Shown here piece after piece: positions 53,908 to 61,275 of a stretch of 64,000 nucleotides of DNA. Every line of letters starts with the position of its first letter. Positions within the stretch are counted from its first letter, which is position 1. Both the position numbers and the translations under genes were made by a program. The notes under the pieces are model-generated. The model was not told the origin of the DNA and did no database searches. It worked only from the letters and a program-made list of their open reading frames with translations. Source of the DNA: Saccharophagus sp. K07 (GTDB lineage: Bacteria; Pseudomonadota; Gammaproteobacteria; Pseudomonadales; Cellvibrionaceae); contig NZ_QRAI01000006.1 in the NCBI RefSeq assembly GCF_014336955.1, positions 1 through 64,000 of the forward strand. Direction: 5' to 3'.

Positions 53908-54561
53908 ATGCTAAAGTTTCCAAAACGAACCCGCGAAAGTGACTCTAAAGCTCTATTGGTTGTCCGAGCACTTCAAGGGTCACCAAATTCTGGTCAGAAC
54001 TACATGGTCACTGTTGTAACGACCGATAGTGGCCGATGTTTTGTGTCTCTCTCTGGGTCAAATCGCGCACAAGCCGAAGACGAACTTCGCACCAAACTTC
54101 ACTGGATCGGTCAGTTGAAGACAGCCGGCCGTGCAAATAAGCAACTCAGAATAAATCTAAACAGACTAGGTAAGCGCGTTGGTGATATTTATGCGGGAGC
54201 TCACAATTCGGCAACGGCTTTTCATCCACTTAGGGGGCATCTCGTCGATCCGGATCGGGGTCAGGTATTAGCACGGCATGGAGCGCCGCTTACATTTCAG
54301 GGAAATCGAGATTGTGCTGAGCCAAAAGCACTCCATGCGGCAGCAACGTCTGGTGCCAAAATTACTGGTATGACTACTGTTTGGTACGGTAATCAGCCAA
54401 ACCAATACCCGGACCAAGCCGGGGCGATGCATGGAATTCAGGGGCTTAAATATGCTCGCCCGTGTGAGTTTTGTCGGCAGAATGAGGCTCGAATAATGAT
54501 GGAGGTTGAGCGGAGTCTCTTAGCACAGAAGGGTGTACCTCAAAAACCGTATGAAATTTAG
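53908..54561 (+). CDS. cassette 18: CxxC zinc deaminase-like protein
   Basis: A 217-residue protein whose C-terminal half shows the zinc-deaminase pattern: Cys136-Ala-Glu138 in RDCAEPKALHAAATSG, and Cys186-x2-Cys189 in ARPCEFCRQNEAR. These would bind zinc and supply the catalytic Glu, as in nucleotide and nucleic-acid deaminases, including many polymorphic-toxin deaminases. AKITGMTTVWYGN would be the strand in between. The N-terminal 80 residues are a separate unknown domain. There is no signal peptide, secretion motif or adjacent immunity gene, so it may act inside the cell on its own. AAAGGAG precedes the ATG. Substrate not known. Confidence 0.75.
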   Translation: MLKFPKRTRESDSKALLVVRALQGSPNSGQNYMVTVVTTDSGRCFVSLSGSNRAQAEDELRTKLHWIGQLKTAGRANKQLRINLNRLGKRVGDIYAGAHNSATAFHPLRGHLVDPDRGQVLARHGAPLTFQGNRDCAEPKALHAAATSGAKITGMTTVWYGNQPNQYPDQAGAMHGIQGLKYARPCEFCRQNEARIMMEVERSLLAQKGVPQKPYEI

Positions 54562-54580
54562 TTCCTATTCTAGTGTGATT

Positions 54581-54697
54581 GCCTAACAAGCGGCTCCACG
54601 CAGACACCCAAACCTACGGCATTTTTGTGGGTTTCGCTGCGCTCACTTTACCACAAAATTATCTCCGGTTTGGGTGCTGATGAGCCGGGGGTTAGGG
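54581..54697 (+). other. attC site 18
   Basis: GCCTAAC to GTTAGGG, 117 bp, a close relative of attC 3. The last core is GGGGGTTAG where most sites have GGCGTTA. Confidence 0.85.
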
Positions 54698-54723
54698 TCA
54701 TGAAAGGACGAGGAAAACTTTAA

Positions 54724-55299
54724 GTGATTGAGTCTGATGATGATATCCCGAAGGTGGTCGGCGAAATAAATGAGAGGATGCAAGCCCTTCATGATTATCT
54801 AGGCGAGAGAAACTTGGATGCAGCCAAGATCAGGTTCCCTCGTGGCTACATTCGAACTTGTGCCTCGCACAGAAGTAAATACAGATTCCTTACATGCCAC
54901 ACGCTTAAAAGCAACATCGCGTATGCAAAGCTAACATCAGATATTTATCGGTGGCTTCTAAATCGGACTGATCTGTCGATCACAGCCAAGGAAATGATAA
55001 TCAAGCAGGGCATCGCGCTTGTCGGTTCGGTTGCAGAAACAGTAGTTAAAGAGGTGCTAAAGGGGCAGCCTGGAGGGGGGCGGAAGCAAAACTTCAAGAA
55101 GAAAATCCAGAAGCTCGTTGATGATGACACCATCACCCAAGAACTACAGGCAGAGCTCGATTGGTTGTGGGACACCCGAAACAATATTCATATCATGCTA
55201 CTCACCGACCGTGAGTACAATAAATACGAGATGAAGCACTACAACCGGGCCATCAAAGCCATGCAAAACCTGCGGGTGGCACTTGGCGGTCTGCCCTAA
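54724..55299 (+). CDS. cassette 19: unknown helical protein, possibly HEPN-like
   Basis: A 191-residue all-helical cytoplasmic protein starting at GTG after GAGGAAAA. The central block IIKQGIALVGSVAETVVKEVL and the block LDWLWDTRNNIHIMLLTDREYNKY recall HEPN-type helical domains, in which an R-N-x-x-H motif in the last helices can be an RNase site. Here the spacing is R-N-N-I-H, one residue shorter than the common R-x4-H. The first 60 residues include LRNLDAAKIRFPRGYIRTC-like basic stretches. The likeness is at fold level only. The stop overlaps attC 19. Confidence 0.65.
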   Translation: MIESDDDIPKVVGEINERMQALHDYLGERNLDAAKIRFPRGYIRTCASHRSKYRFLTCHTLKSNIAYAKLTSDIYRWLLNRTDLSITAKEMIIKQGIALVGSVAETVVKEVLKGQPGGGRKQNFKKKIQKLVDDDTITQELQAELDWLWDTRNNIHIMLLTDREYNKYEMKHYNRAIKAMQNLRVALGGLP

Positions 55300-55377
55300 C
55301 AAGGCCAGGCACGGCGACGGCTTTTCCGTTGCGGCTGCGCCTCCACTACAAAGCCGCGCGTGCTGGCGGCGTTATGA
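55294..55377 (+). other. attC site 19
   Basis: CCCTAAC to GTTATGA, 84 bp, related to attC 22 (GGCCAGGCACGGCGAC, CTCCACTACAAAGCCGC). Confidence 0.88.
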
Positions 55378-55440
55378 ATCTTCTGGATTCTGGTAGAATG
55401 TCAACAAAACAATTAGGTTTCAAATCTTAAGGGAGTTCCT

Positions 55441-55965
55441 GTGAAGAAGATTTTAACTATTCTAATATTTCCATTTATTGTTTCTTGTGCTGGAAATACC
55501 GCTGTAACATTGTCATACAGCAGTATTTTTAAGATTTCTCTGCCTTCGGATCAGTTGGCGGGGGGAACGATCTTCTACTCAGATGAATTATCTGTTAAAT
55601 CAGGTGGAGGAAAGCTTGTATCCGGGAAGGTCATATCTGTTGAGAGTGAAGGCCTTCCGGAGGATTTTGATATTCGCCAATATCCAGAGTATCTATTAGG
55701 CATAAAAAAAGTGGAAGGTGAAGGTGCGGAAATAGAGGAGCTATTTCGTGATTCACGTGAAGAGATAAATACTGTATATAAAATGAATAGCTTGATAGTA
55801 GACCGACAAACAGCACATACAACATTTAATGTATGCAAAGCAGATGCGTGTTTGGCGTTTATAGTAAAAAACGATTTTCAGGGTCACATTTTTACCGTGC
55901 ATTCCAATGGCTATGATCAATCTGAATTTATCGAACTACTAAAAGGAGTGGTACATGTTAACTAG
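55441..55965 (+). CDS. cassette 20, first gene: lipoprotein, unknown
   Basis: A 174-residue lipoprotein starting at GTG after AAGGGAG. The signal MKKILTILIFPFIVSC has its lipobox Cys at residue 16, followed by Ala-Gly, consistent with outer-membrane sorting. The mature part is acidic, with strands (GGTIFYSDELSVKSGGGKLV, GKVISVESEGLPEDFDI) and one pair of Cys in VCKADACLAF that could form a disulfide. No family is recognised. The next gene overlaps its end by 11 bp, so the two are translated together and travel as one cassette. Confidence 0.75.
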   Translation: MKKILTILIFPFIVSCAGNTAVTLSYSSIFKISLPSDQLAGGTIFYSDELSVKSGGGKLVSGKVISVESEGLPEDFDIRQYPEYLLGIKKVEGEGAEIEELFRDSREEINTVYKMNSLIVDRQTAHTTFNVCKADACLAFIVKNDFQGHIFTVHSNGYDQSEFIELLKGVVHVN

Positions 55966-56287
55966 CGAAGAAAAAGATTATTTATATGAAATAATCTCAT
56001 CGGTTATCGGGGAGGATCATTCCATAAAGGCTTACAAACCCAGCTTTAACGAATCAACTATATCTGTCGTTGAGGAAATGGTAGAGGCCAATTTTCAGTG
56101 CAACGCAAACATGAAAGAGCTTATTAAAGATCTCCTTGGTGGTTCAGCTCGCCTCTCTAAAGGGTGGCTAAAAAAGCTGCTAAAAGGAACAAAGAAGAAG
56201 CTATCAAAAACTCAACTAAAAGGGTATGGGTGTTTAGCCTCGGTAAAATCTCGATGGAAAACAGCAATTATTAGCAGCACTATATAG
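55955..56287 (+). CDS. cassette 20, second gene: small basic protein, unknown
   Basis: A 110-residue protein starting inside the end of the lipoprotein gene, with AAAGGAG upstream. The N-terminal half is acidic and helical (MLTSEEKDYLYEIISSVIGE, then EEMVEANFQCNANMKELIKD). The C-terminal half is strongly basic (SKGWLKKLLKGTKKKLSKTQ and LKGYGCLASVKSRWK), which would suit nucleic-acid or membrane contact. No signal peptide is seen, so the two proteins of this cassette probably lie in different compartments. The codons use many A and T. Function unknown. Confidence 0.7.
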   Translation: MLTSEEKDYLYEIISSVIGEDHSIKAYKPSFNESTISVVEEMVEANFQCNANMKELIKDLLGGSARLSKGWLKKLLKGTKKKLSKTQLKGYGCLASVKSRWKTAIISSTI

Positions 56288-56294
56288 TCTAAAA

Positions 56295-56355
56295 TCATAA
56301 CCAAGCCAGTCAGCAGGACGCTCGCAAGCTCGCGCCTCTGCTGGCGGCGTTAGGT
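56295..56355 (+). other. attC site 20
   Basis: TCATAAC to GTTAGGT, 61 bp; GCCAGTCAGCAGG pairs with CCTCTGCTGGCGGC around GCTCGCAAGCTCGC. Confidence 0.9.
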
Positions 56356-56363
56356 GACAGTCA

Positions 56364-57137
56364 GTGATGGATTACTCCCCGATCATCAACGAGATGTTCA
56401 AGCTGTGGTGGGTTATCCCCATCCTGCTTGTTATCGCGGTTTTCAAAACCCCGTGGTTTAAGGGGTTGCTCGGAGAAGCCCTGGTCAAATTTGCAGCACG
56501 GCTCAGGCTTCCTGTCGAGACCTACCACCCGATTCACAACGTAACGCTGCCGACACCTGACGGGACTACGCAGATTGATCACATTTTCGTATCTCGATTT
56601 GGCATCTTTGTTGTGGAAACGAAGAACATGAAGGGTTGGATTTTCGGGGACGAAAGTCAGGCTCAGTGGACGCAGAAAATATTCAAGAAGTCTTTCAAAT
56701 TTCAGAACCCTCTTCGCCAGAACTACAAACACGTAAAGGCGTTGGAAGTGGCGCTTGATGTGCCGTCGGAGGCTATTCACTCGATAGTTGTCTTTGCCGG
56801 CGAGAGTACGTTCAAATCCCCAATGCCAGCGAATGTAACCAGGGGTGGCGGTTACATCACCTACATCAAGTCTTTTAGTGAGCCGGTCCTAAGCGAGTCG
56901 CAAGTTCAACGTGTGGTGTCCAAAATTAAGGCAGCTCGCCTTGAGCCTACACGGGAAACACATCGTCAACATGTCCAGCAACTCAAAATGCGAGCTGACT
57001 CTTTAGCTGAGCGAAAGTGCCCTAAATGTGGCAGCAGCATGGTCTTGCGTACTGCTAAACGTGGCGGCAGCGCTGGCAATCAATTCTGGGGTTGTTCGGC
57101 CTATCCTAAATGTAGGGTGGTGCAAAATGTCACCTAA
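56364..57137 (+). CDS. cassette 21: NERD-domain protein with a C-terminal topoisomerase-type zinc ribbon
   Basis: The 257-residue protein has a membrane helix near its start (LWWVIPILLVIAVFKTPWF), a NERD nuclease-like domain (about residues 45-165) with Asp72 in TQIDHIFVSRFGIFVVETK and Glu85-x-Lys87 just after it, and a C-terminal zinc ribbon, CPKCGSSMVLRTAKRGGSAG followed by FWGCSAYPKCR, of the type found at the end of topoisomerase I. Asp, Glu and Lys match the PD-(D/E)XK core. The start is GTG or the adjacent ATG, with AGGTGA upstream. DNA processing is likely; related proteins occur in defence loci. Confidence 0.88.
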   Translation: MMDYSPIINEMFKLWWVIPILLVIAVFKTPWFKGLLGEALVKFAARLRLPVETYHPIHNVTLPTPDGTTQIDHIFVSRFGIFVVETKNMKGWIFGDESQAQWTQKIFKKSFKFQNPLRQNYKHVKALEVALDVPSEAIHSIVVFAGESTFKSPMPANVTRGGGYITYIKSFSEPVLSESQVQRVVSKIKAARLEPTRETHRQHVQQLKMRADSLAERKCPKCGSSMVLRTAKRGGSAGNQFWGCSAYPKCRVVQNVT

Positions 57138-57209
57138 CAAGGCACTCCAGCCGACGGTCTTGCCTCCGCCTCGCTCCGGCAAGCCCGCGGCTGAGTTTGA
57201 GCGTTAAGC
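57132..57209 (+). other. attC site 21
   Basis: ACCTAAC to GTTAAGC, 78 bp; GCACTCCAGCCG pairs with CGGCTGAGTTTGAGC. Confidence 0.88.
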
Positions 57210-57244
57210 ATCCCACAATCAAAACTCAATCAAGGCGGTTATAA

Positions 57245-57688
57245 ATGAGTAATGTTAAGTTTTTGATTCTATATATCATTCTAATGGTGCCAACCTATTT
57301 CTGGCGGTTTGGGTTGATTGGGTCAGCCATGGACGGTGGGGATGACTTTGAAAATCTTAATAATACGGCGATGGTACTACTGCTAATCTCTTATGTGGGC
57401 ATGGCCGTTGTATCTTACTTCCGGGGGAAGGGATCAGGAAAGAAATATCTATTTGCATTTCCAGTAGTCGGCGGTGTCTTCGACCTGATATTGGTGTTCA
57501 TTCCATTCGTTCCAACGGTCATGAACATTATAACTATCGTTATGGGAATGTCGGATGACAAAGAGTCCGCTGGCGACACAAGTATTAATAAAACTGATAG
57601 GGAAGAAATAGAATGCCCAGCTTGTGCTGAGGTTATCCTAAAGAAAGCCAAAAAGTGCAAGCACTGTGGCCATGAGGTCAATGCTTAA
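57245..57688 (+). CDS. cassette 22: small membrane protein with a C-terminal zinc ribbon
   Basis: A 147-residue protein with about three membrane helices (FLILYIILMVPTYFW; MVLLLISYVGMAVVSYF; FDLILVFIPFVPTVMNIITI) and a cytoplasmic C-terminal zinc ribbon, CPACAEVILKKAKKCKHCGH, near residues 124-144. Such ribbons close many small membrane proteins of unknown role. The sequence between the last helix and the ribbon is acidic and probably flexible. AAGGCGG lies before the ATG. The stop codon overlaps the inverse core of attC 22. Confidence 0.82.
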   Translation: MSNVKFLILYIILMVPTYFWRFGLIGSAMDGGDDFENLNNTAMVLLLISYVGMAVVSYFRGKGSGKKYLFAFPVVGGVFDLILVFIPFVPTVMNIITIVMGMSDDKESAGDTSINKTDREEIECPACAEVILKKAKKCKHCGHEVNA

Positions 57689-57766
57689 CAAGGCCAAGCA
57701 CAGCGACAGCTTTTTCGTTGCGGCTTCGCCTCCACTACAAAGCTGCGCGTGTTGGCGGCGTTATGC
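57683..57766 (+). other. attC site 22
   Basis: GCTTAAC to GTTATGC, 84 bp, with AGGCCAAGCACAGCGAC at the start and GCGTGTTGGCGGC at the end. It is the last attC visible. Confidence 0.9.
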
Positions 57767-57772
57767 AATTAA

Positions 57773-57928
57773 ATGGATTTCAAAATGAATCTTTCAGATA
57801 TCTTTCCAGAAAATTCTATTCGTAATAAATTCGATAGCGAAGTTTCAGTTAAACGCCTTGACAAAAGGCAACTGAAAGAAATTGTTTCGTTGAAGTCTGA
57901 TTGTATGGCAGATGTAGTGGTCAAGTGA
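57773..57928 (+). pseudogene. cassette 23: gene cut by the IS3-family element
   Basis: From either ATG (MDFKMNLSDIF or MNLSDIF) the frame reads about 47 native residues, NSIRNKFDSEVSVKRLDKRQ and LKEIVSLKSDCMADV, and then enters the insertion sequence, where it stops. The right-hand part of the gene is not evident beyond the element, and no attC follows there. The rest of the cassette was therefore probably lost. The fragment is too short to assign a family. Confidence 0.7.
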
Positions 57929-57941
57929 ATTTGGCCACGAT

Positions 57942-59098
<1,157 letters not shown>

Positions 59099-59301
59099 TG
59101 GACACCTATTGGTTGAATGAAGTGATAATATCACTTCCAATTAGGTGGCCAAATTCACTATGCCACTACATTTGCTTTCCGTCGTCTGATAGCCCATTTG
59201 CTACAATCAATAAAGCATGCACACGAAGTCTGCCTAAGGGCTGTTAGCAGCCTGTCTGGTTGACCGATGAATATAATGTTTGTTGCCGGATGGGAGGCGC
59301 G

Positions 59302-60105
59302 ATGACCGATAAGATTATAAAGGGCTTGTTGTTTAGCTCCAGCTTGGGGCTTTCAGCATGTACGGTGAATTCATCTCATTACAGTATGCGCCTGGATGAA
59401 TGGATAACGGAAGCGACAATAGAAGGTGTGCAGTTTCAATATCGTGCCCTTCCCAAATATGACTACCATTTTATATGGTTAGGCATGCGTGAAATTGATT
59501 ATGTAAAGCAGCTTGATTATCGCGCGGTCAATAAAAGTGGTGACTACGTTTGTGTTCAGATCGACGTCAACGGTTACTTTCTTTCCAACGATTACTGGAA
59601 GCAAAATATTGTTCGCGACCCAACTCTGGTGGCTCCAAATTCAATTAAAGATTTAGGGTTTTATATTTTGCCTCGCGGAGAGACGGAATACGAATGGGAG
59701 TCCGAATACAACGCTTTTGAAGCCTATAGGGACGGTGATAAATACACCTGCGAAGAACCAGCCTCCATAGATGATATCGACTGCTATATCACGACAGCCA
59801 TGTGCCGTGATACGGGTAAACCCGATGATTGTGCAGAATTGCAATCCTTAAGAAAGTATCGCGATGAGGTGATGCTCAATAACCCGGAAGGGCGTCGGTT
59901 GGTTGAAGAGTATTATTCAACTGCGCCGAAGATTGTCTCCTTGATCAACCGGGAGCCTAATCATCGCGAGATTTATCAAACCCTGCGGGAAGGTTATATC
60001 GCACCCGCTGCTCAGGCTGCGGATGCGGGCAATAACGCCTTGGCGCTTGAGTTATACAAAACCATGGTTGAGGTGCTTTCAGAAAAATATAAGGACCGTA
60101 TTTAA
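59302..60105 (+). CDS. lipoprotein, unknown
   Basis: A 267-residue lipoprotein. The chosen ATG follows GGGAGGCG and gives MTDKIIKGLLFSSSLGLSAC, with the lipobox Cys at residue 20. The mature part has a beta-rich first half (ATIEGVQFQYRALPKYDYHF, RAVNKSGDYVCVQIDVNGYF) and a helical, Ala-rich last quarter (GYIAPAAQAADAGNNALALELYKTMVEVL). Cys in YTCEEPASIDDIDCYITTAM and CRDTGKPDDC may form disulfides. It lies just beyond the IS3 element and has no attC, so it is probably chromosomal. No family is recognised. Confidence 0.8.
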   Translation: MTDKIIKGLLFSSSLGLSACTVNSSHYSMRLDEWITEATIEGVQFQYRALPKYDYHFIWLGMREIDYVKQLDYRAVNKSGDYVCVQIDVNGYFLSNDYWKQNIVRDPTLVAPNSIKDLGFYILPRGETEYEWESEYNAFEAYRDGDKYTCEEPASIDDIDCYITTAMCRDTGKPDDCAELQSLRKYRDEVMLNNPEGRRLVEEYYSTAPKIVSLINREPNHREIYQTLREGYIAPAAQAADAGNNALALELYKTMVEVLSEKYKDRI

Positions 60106-60262
60106 GCGAAGGGTGGCGAATCATTGCCACCCCCCCGACTGTGGCTAATCCAGGATCCGTGCAAATGTAGCTGTATAGTTTGCGCAAAAGCGAGAAAAAG
60201 ATGAATTAAAGGCCATTAACGATCAAAGAAGTGCTTTGTATTCATCAGTGCCCCGCAAAAAA

Positions 60263-60277
60263 GCCCTCTTTTAGGGC
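60263..60277 (+). terminator. weak hairpin between the lipoprotein and parA-like genes
   Basis: A short stem GCCCT-N5-AGGGC is preceded by AAAAAA and followed by GTATCAAATTTTT. It may end the lipoprotein transcript. The parA-like promoter would lie just after it. Confidence 0.4.
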
Positions 60278-60352
60278 GTATCAAATTTTTCGTACTGCAT
60301 GTGCTAAAGTCCCGCCCACGAACACGTCTCGCTATTCTTCAAGGACACAACA

Positions 60353-61039
60353 ATGGGCAATATTCATTTTATTGGTGGTGAAAAAGGAGGTGTGGGGAAA
60401 TCCATGACCTCTCGGCTTTTGGCGCAATATTTAATCGATGCAGGAACATCCTTTATCGGGTTGGATTCGGATCAGTCTCACGGTACTTTTTCGCGCTTTT
60501 ATAGCGAATACGCGTCGCCGTTAGTCGTTGATGACTACGACAGTCTCGATCAATTGGTTTTGCTCGCGCAGGAAAATCCAGATTACGACCTGATTATTGA
60601 TTTGGCCGCCCAGACATCCGCGCGCCTCGGGAAGTGGATCGAAGAAAGTGATTCCCTCTCATTATTTCAAGAGATTGGTAGCCAGGTCTATTTATGGCAT
60701 GTATTGGATGATGGTGCAGACTCGGTCAATTTATTAAATGGCATCTTGAATCGGTATCCGCAGGAGTTCATTAAATTTGTGGTGGTGAGCAATTTGGGAC
60801 GCGGTGAGTGTTTCGATCATTTCGAACAATCCTCTACCTACAAAAAGGCTAAAGACCGCGACGCAACTTTTATGACGTTGACAAAACTGCAACCGCAATT
60901 GGCGGCGCGCTTAGATTTCAATAACACCAGTTTTTGGGCCGCGGCCAACAATAGTGACGTCATGAACATTATTGAGCGATCACGCGTGCGCACGTGGCTG
61001 AAAAACAATTACCAGCAATTTGATAAGCTGATTGGATAG
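60353..61039 (+). CDS. orphan ParA/MinD-like P-loop ATPase
   Basis: A 228-residue protein of the deviant Walker A group: GGEKGGVGKSMTSRLLAQYL near the N-terminus, with the signature Lys, then GLDSDQSHGTFSR as the switch I region and DLIIDLAAQTSA as Walker B. The rest ends RTWLKNNYQQFDKLIG. ParA relatives move DNA, chemoreceptors or other cargo. No parB, parS or partner gene is adjacent, and the neighbours on both sides are lipoproteins. The length is close to that of small plasmid or mobilisation ParA proteins. CAAGGA lies before the ATG. The cargo is unknown. Confidence 0.88.
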   Translation: MGNIHFIGGEKGGVGKSMTSRLLAQYLIDAGTSFIGLDSDQSHGTFSRFYSEYASPLVVDDYDSLDQLVLLAQENPDYDLIIDLAAQTSARLGKWIEESDSLSLFQEIGSQVYLWHVLDDGADSVNLLNGILNRYPQEFIKFVVVSNLGRGECFDHFEQSSTYKKAKDRDATFMTLTKLQPQLAARLDFNNTSFWAAANNSDVMNIIERSRVRTWLKNNYQQFDKLIG

Positions 61040-61224
61040 GCCGGGAAAGGAAATTGGTCTGGGTACACGGCCCGCCCGCAACAGGAAACTGACAGTCGCA
61101 AAGCGGCTGCAGCATCATGGATTTAAGCTGCTTCACAACTATCATGTGGTTGATTGATATTTCTGGGTAGGGTGAAAAATATGGCTTGTCAATTTAGAAC
61201 GAAAATAGCGGCAATTGAATGCAT

Positions 61225-61256
61225 AAAAAAGGCGAAGCCTTGCAGCTTCGCCCTTT
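61225..61256 (-). terminator. terminator of the haem lipoprotein gene
   Basis: The stem GGCGAAGC-N6-GCTTCGCC is followed on the minus strand by TTTTTTATGC, 20 bp after the stop codon. It may also stop transcripts coming from the parA-like gene. Confidence 0.88.
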
Positions 61257-61275
61257 GCATTTCTAACACTTAATA

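Larger units (their letters stand above)
44444..57770 (+). mobile_element. integron gene-cassette array without integrase
   Basis: Twenty-two attC sites of 57-118 bp, all in the same orientation, close 22 successive cassettes. Each site begins with a (Y)TAAC inverse core and ends with a GTTA-type core, with complementary L-type arms between. Most genes end within a few bases of their attC, and several stop codons overlap the inverse core, as usual in cassettes. Site lengths vary, but families of related sites recur. No integron integrase gene is present on either flank within the window, so this is a CALIN or part of a larger sedentary integron. The left border is estimated. Confidence 0.9.

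Noticed and set aside
59221..59260. CTGTTAGCAG after the IS3 element as the end of a further attC
   Set aside because: No inverse core and no complementary arms lie at the right distance on its left.
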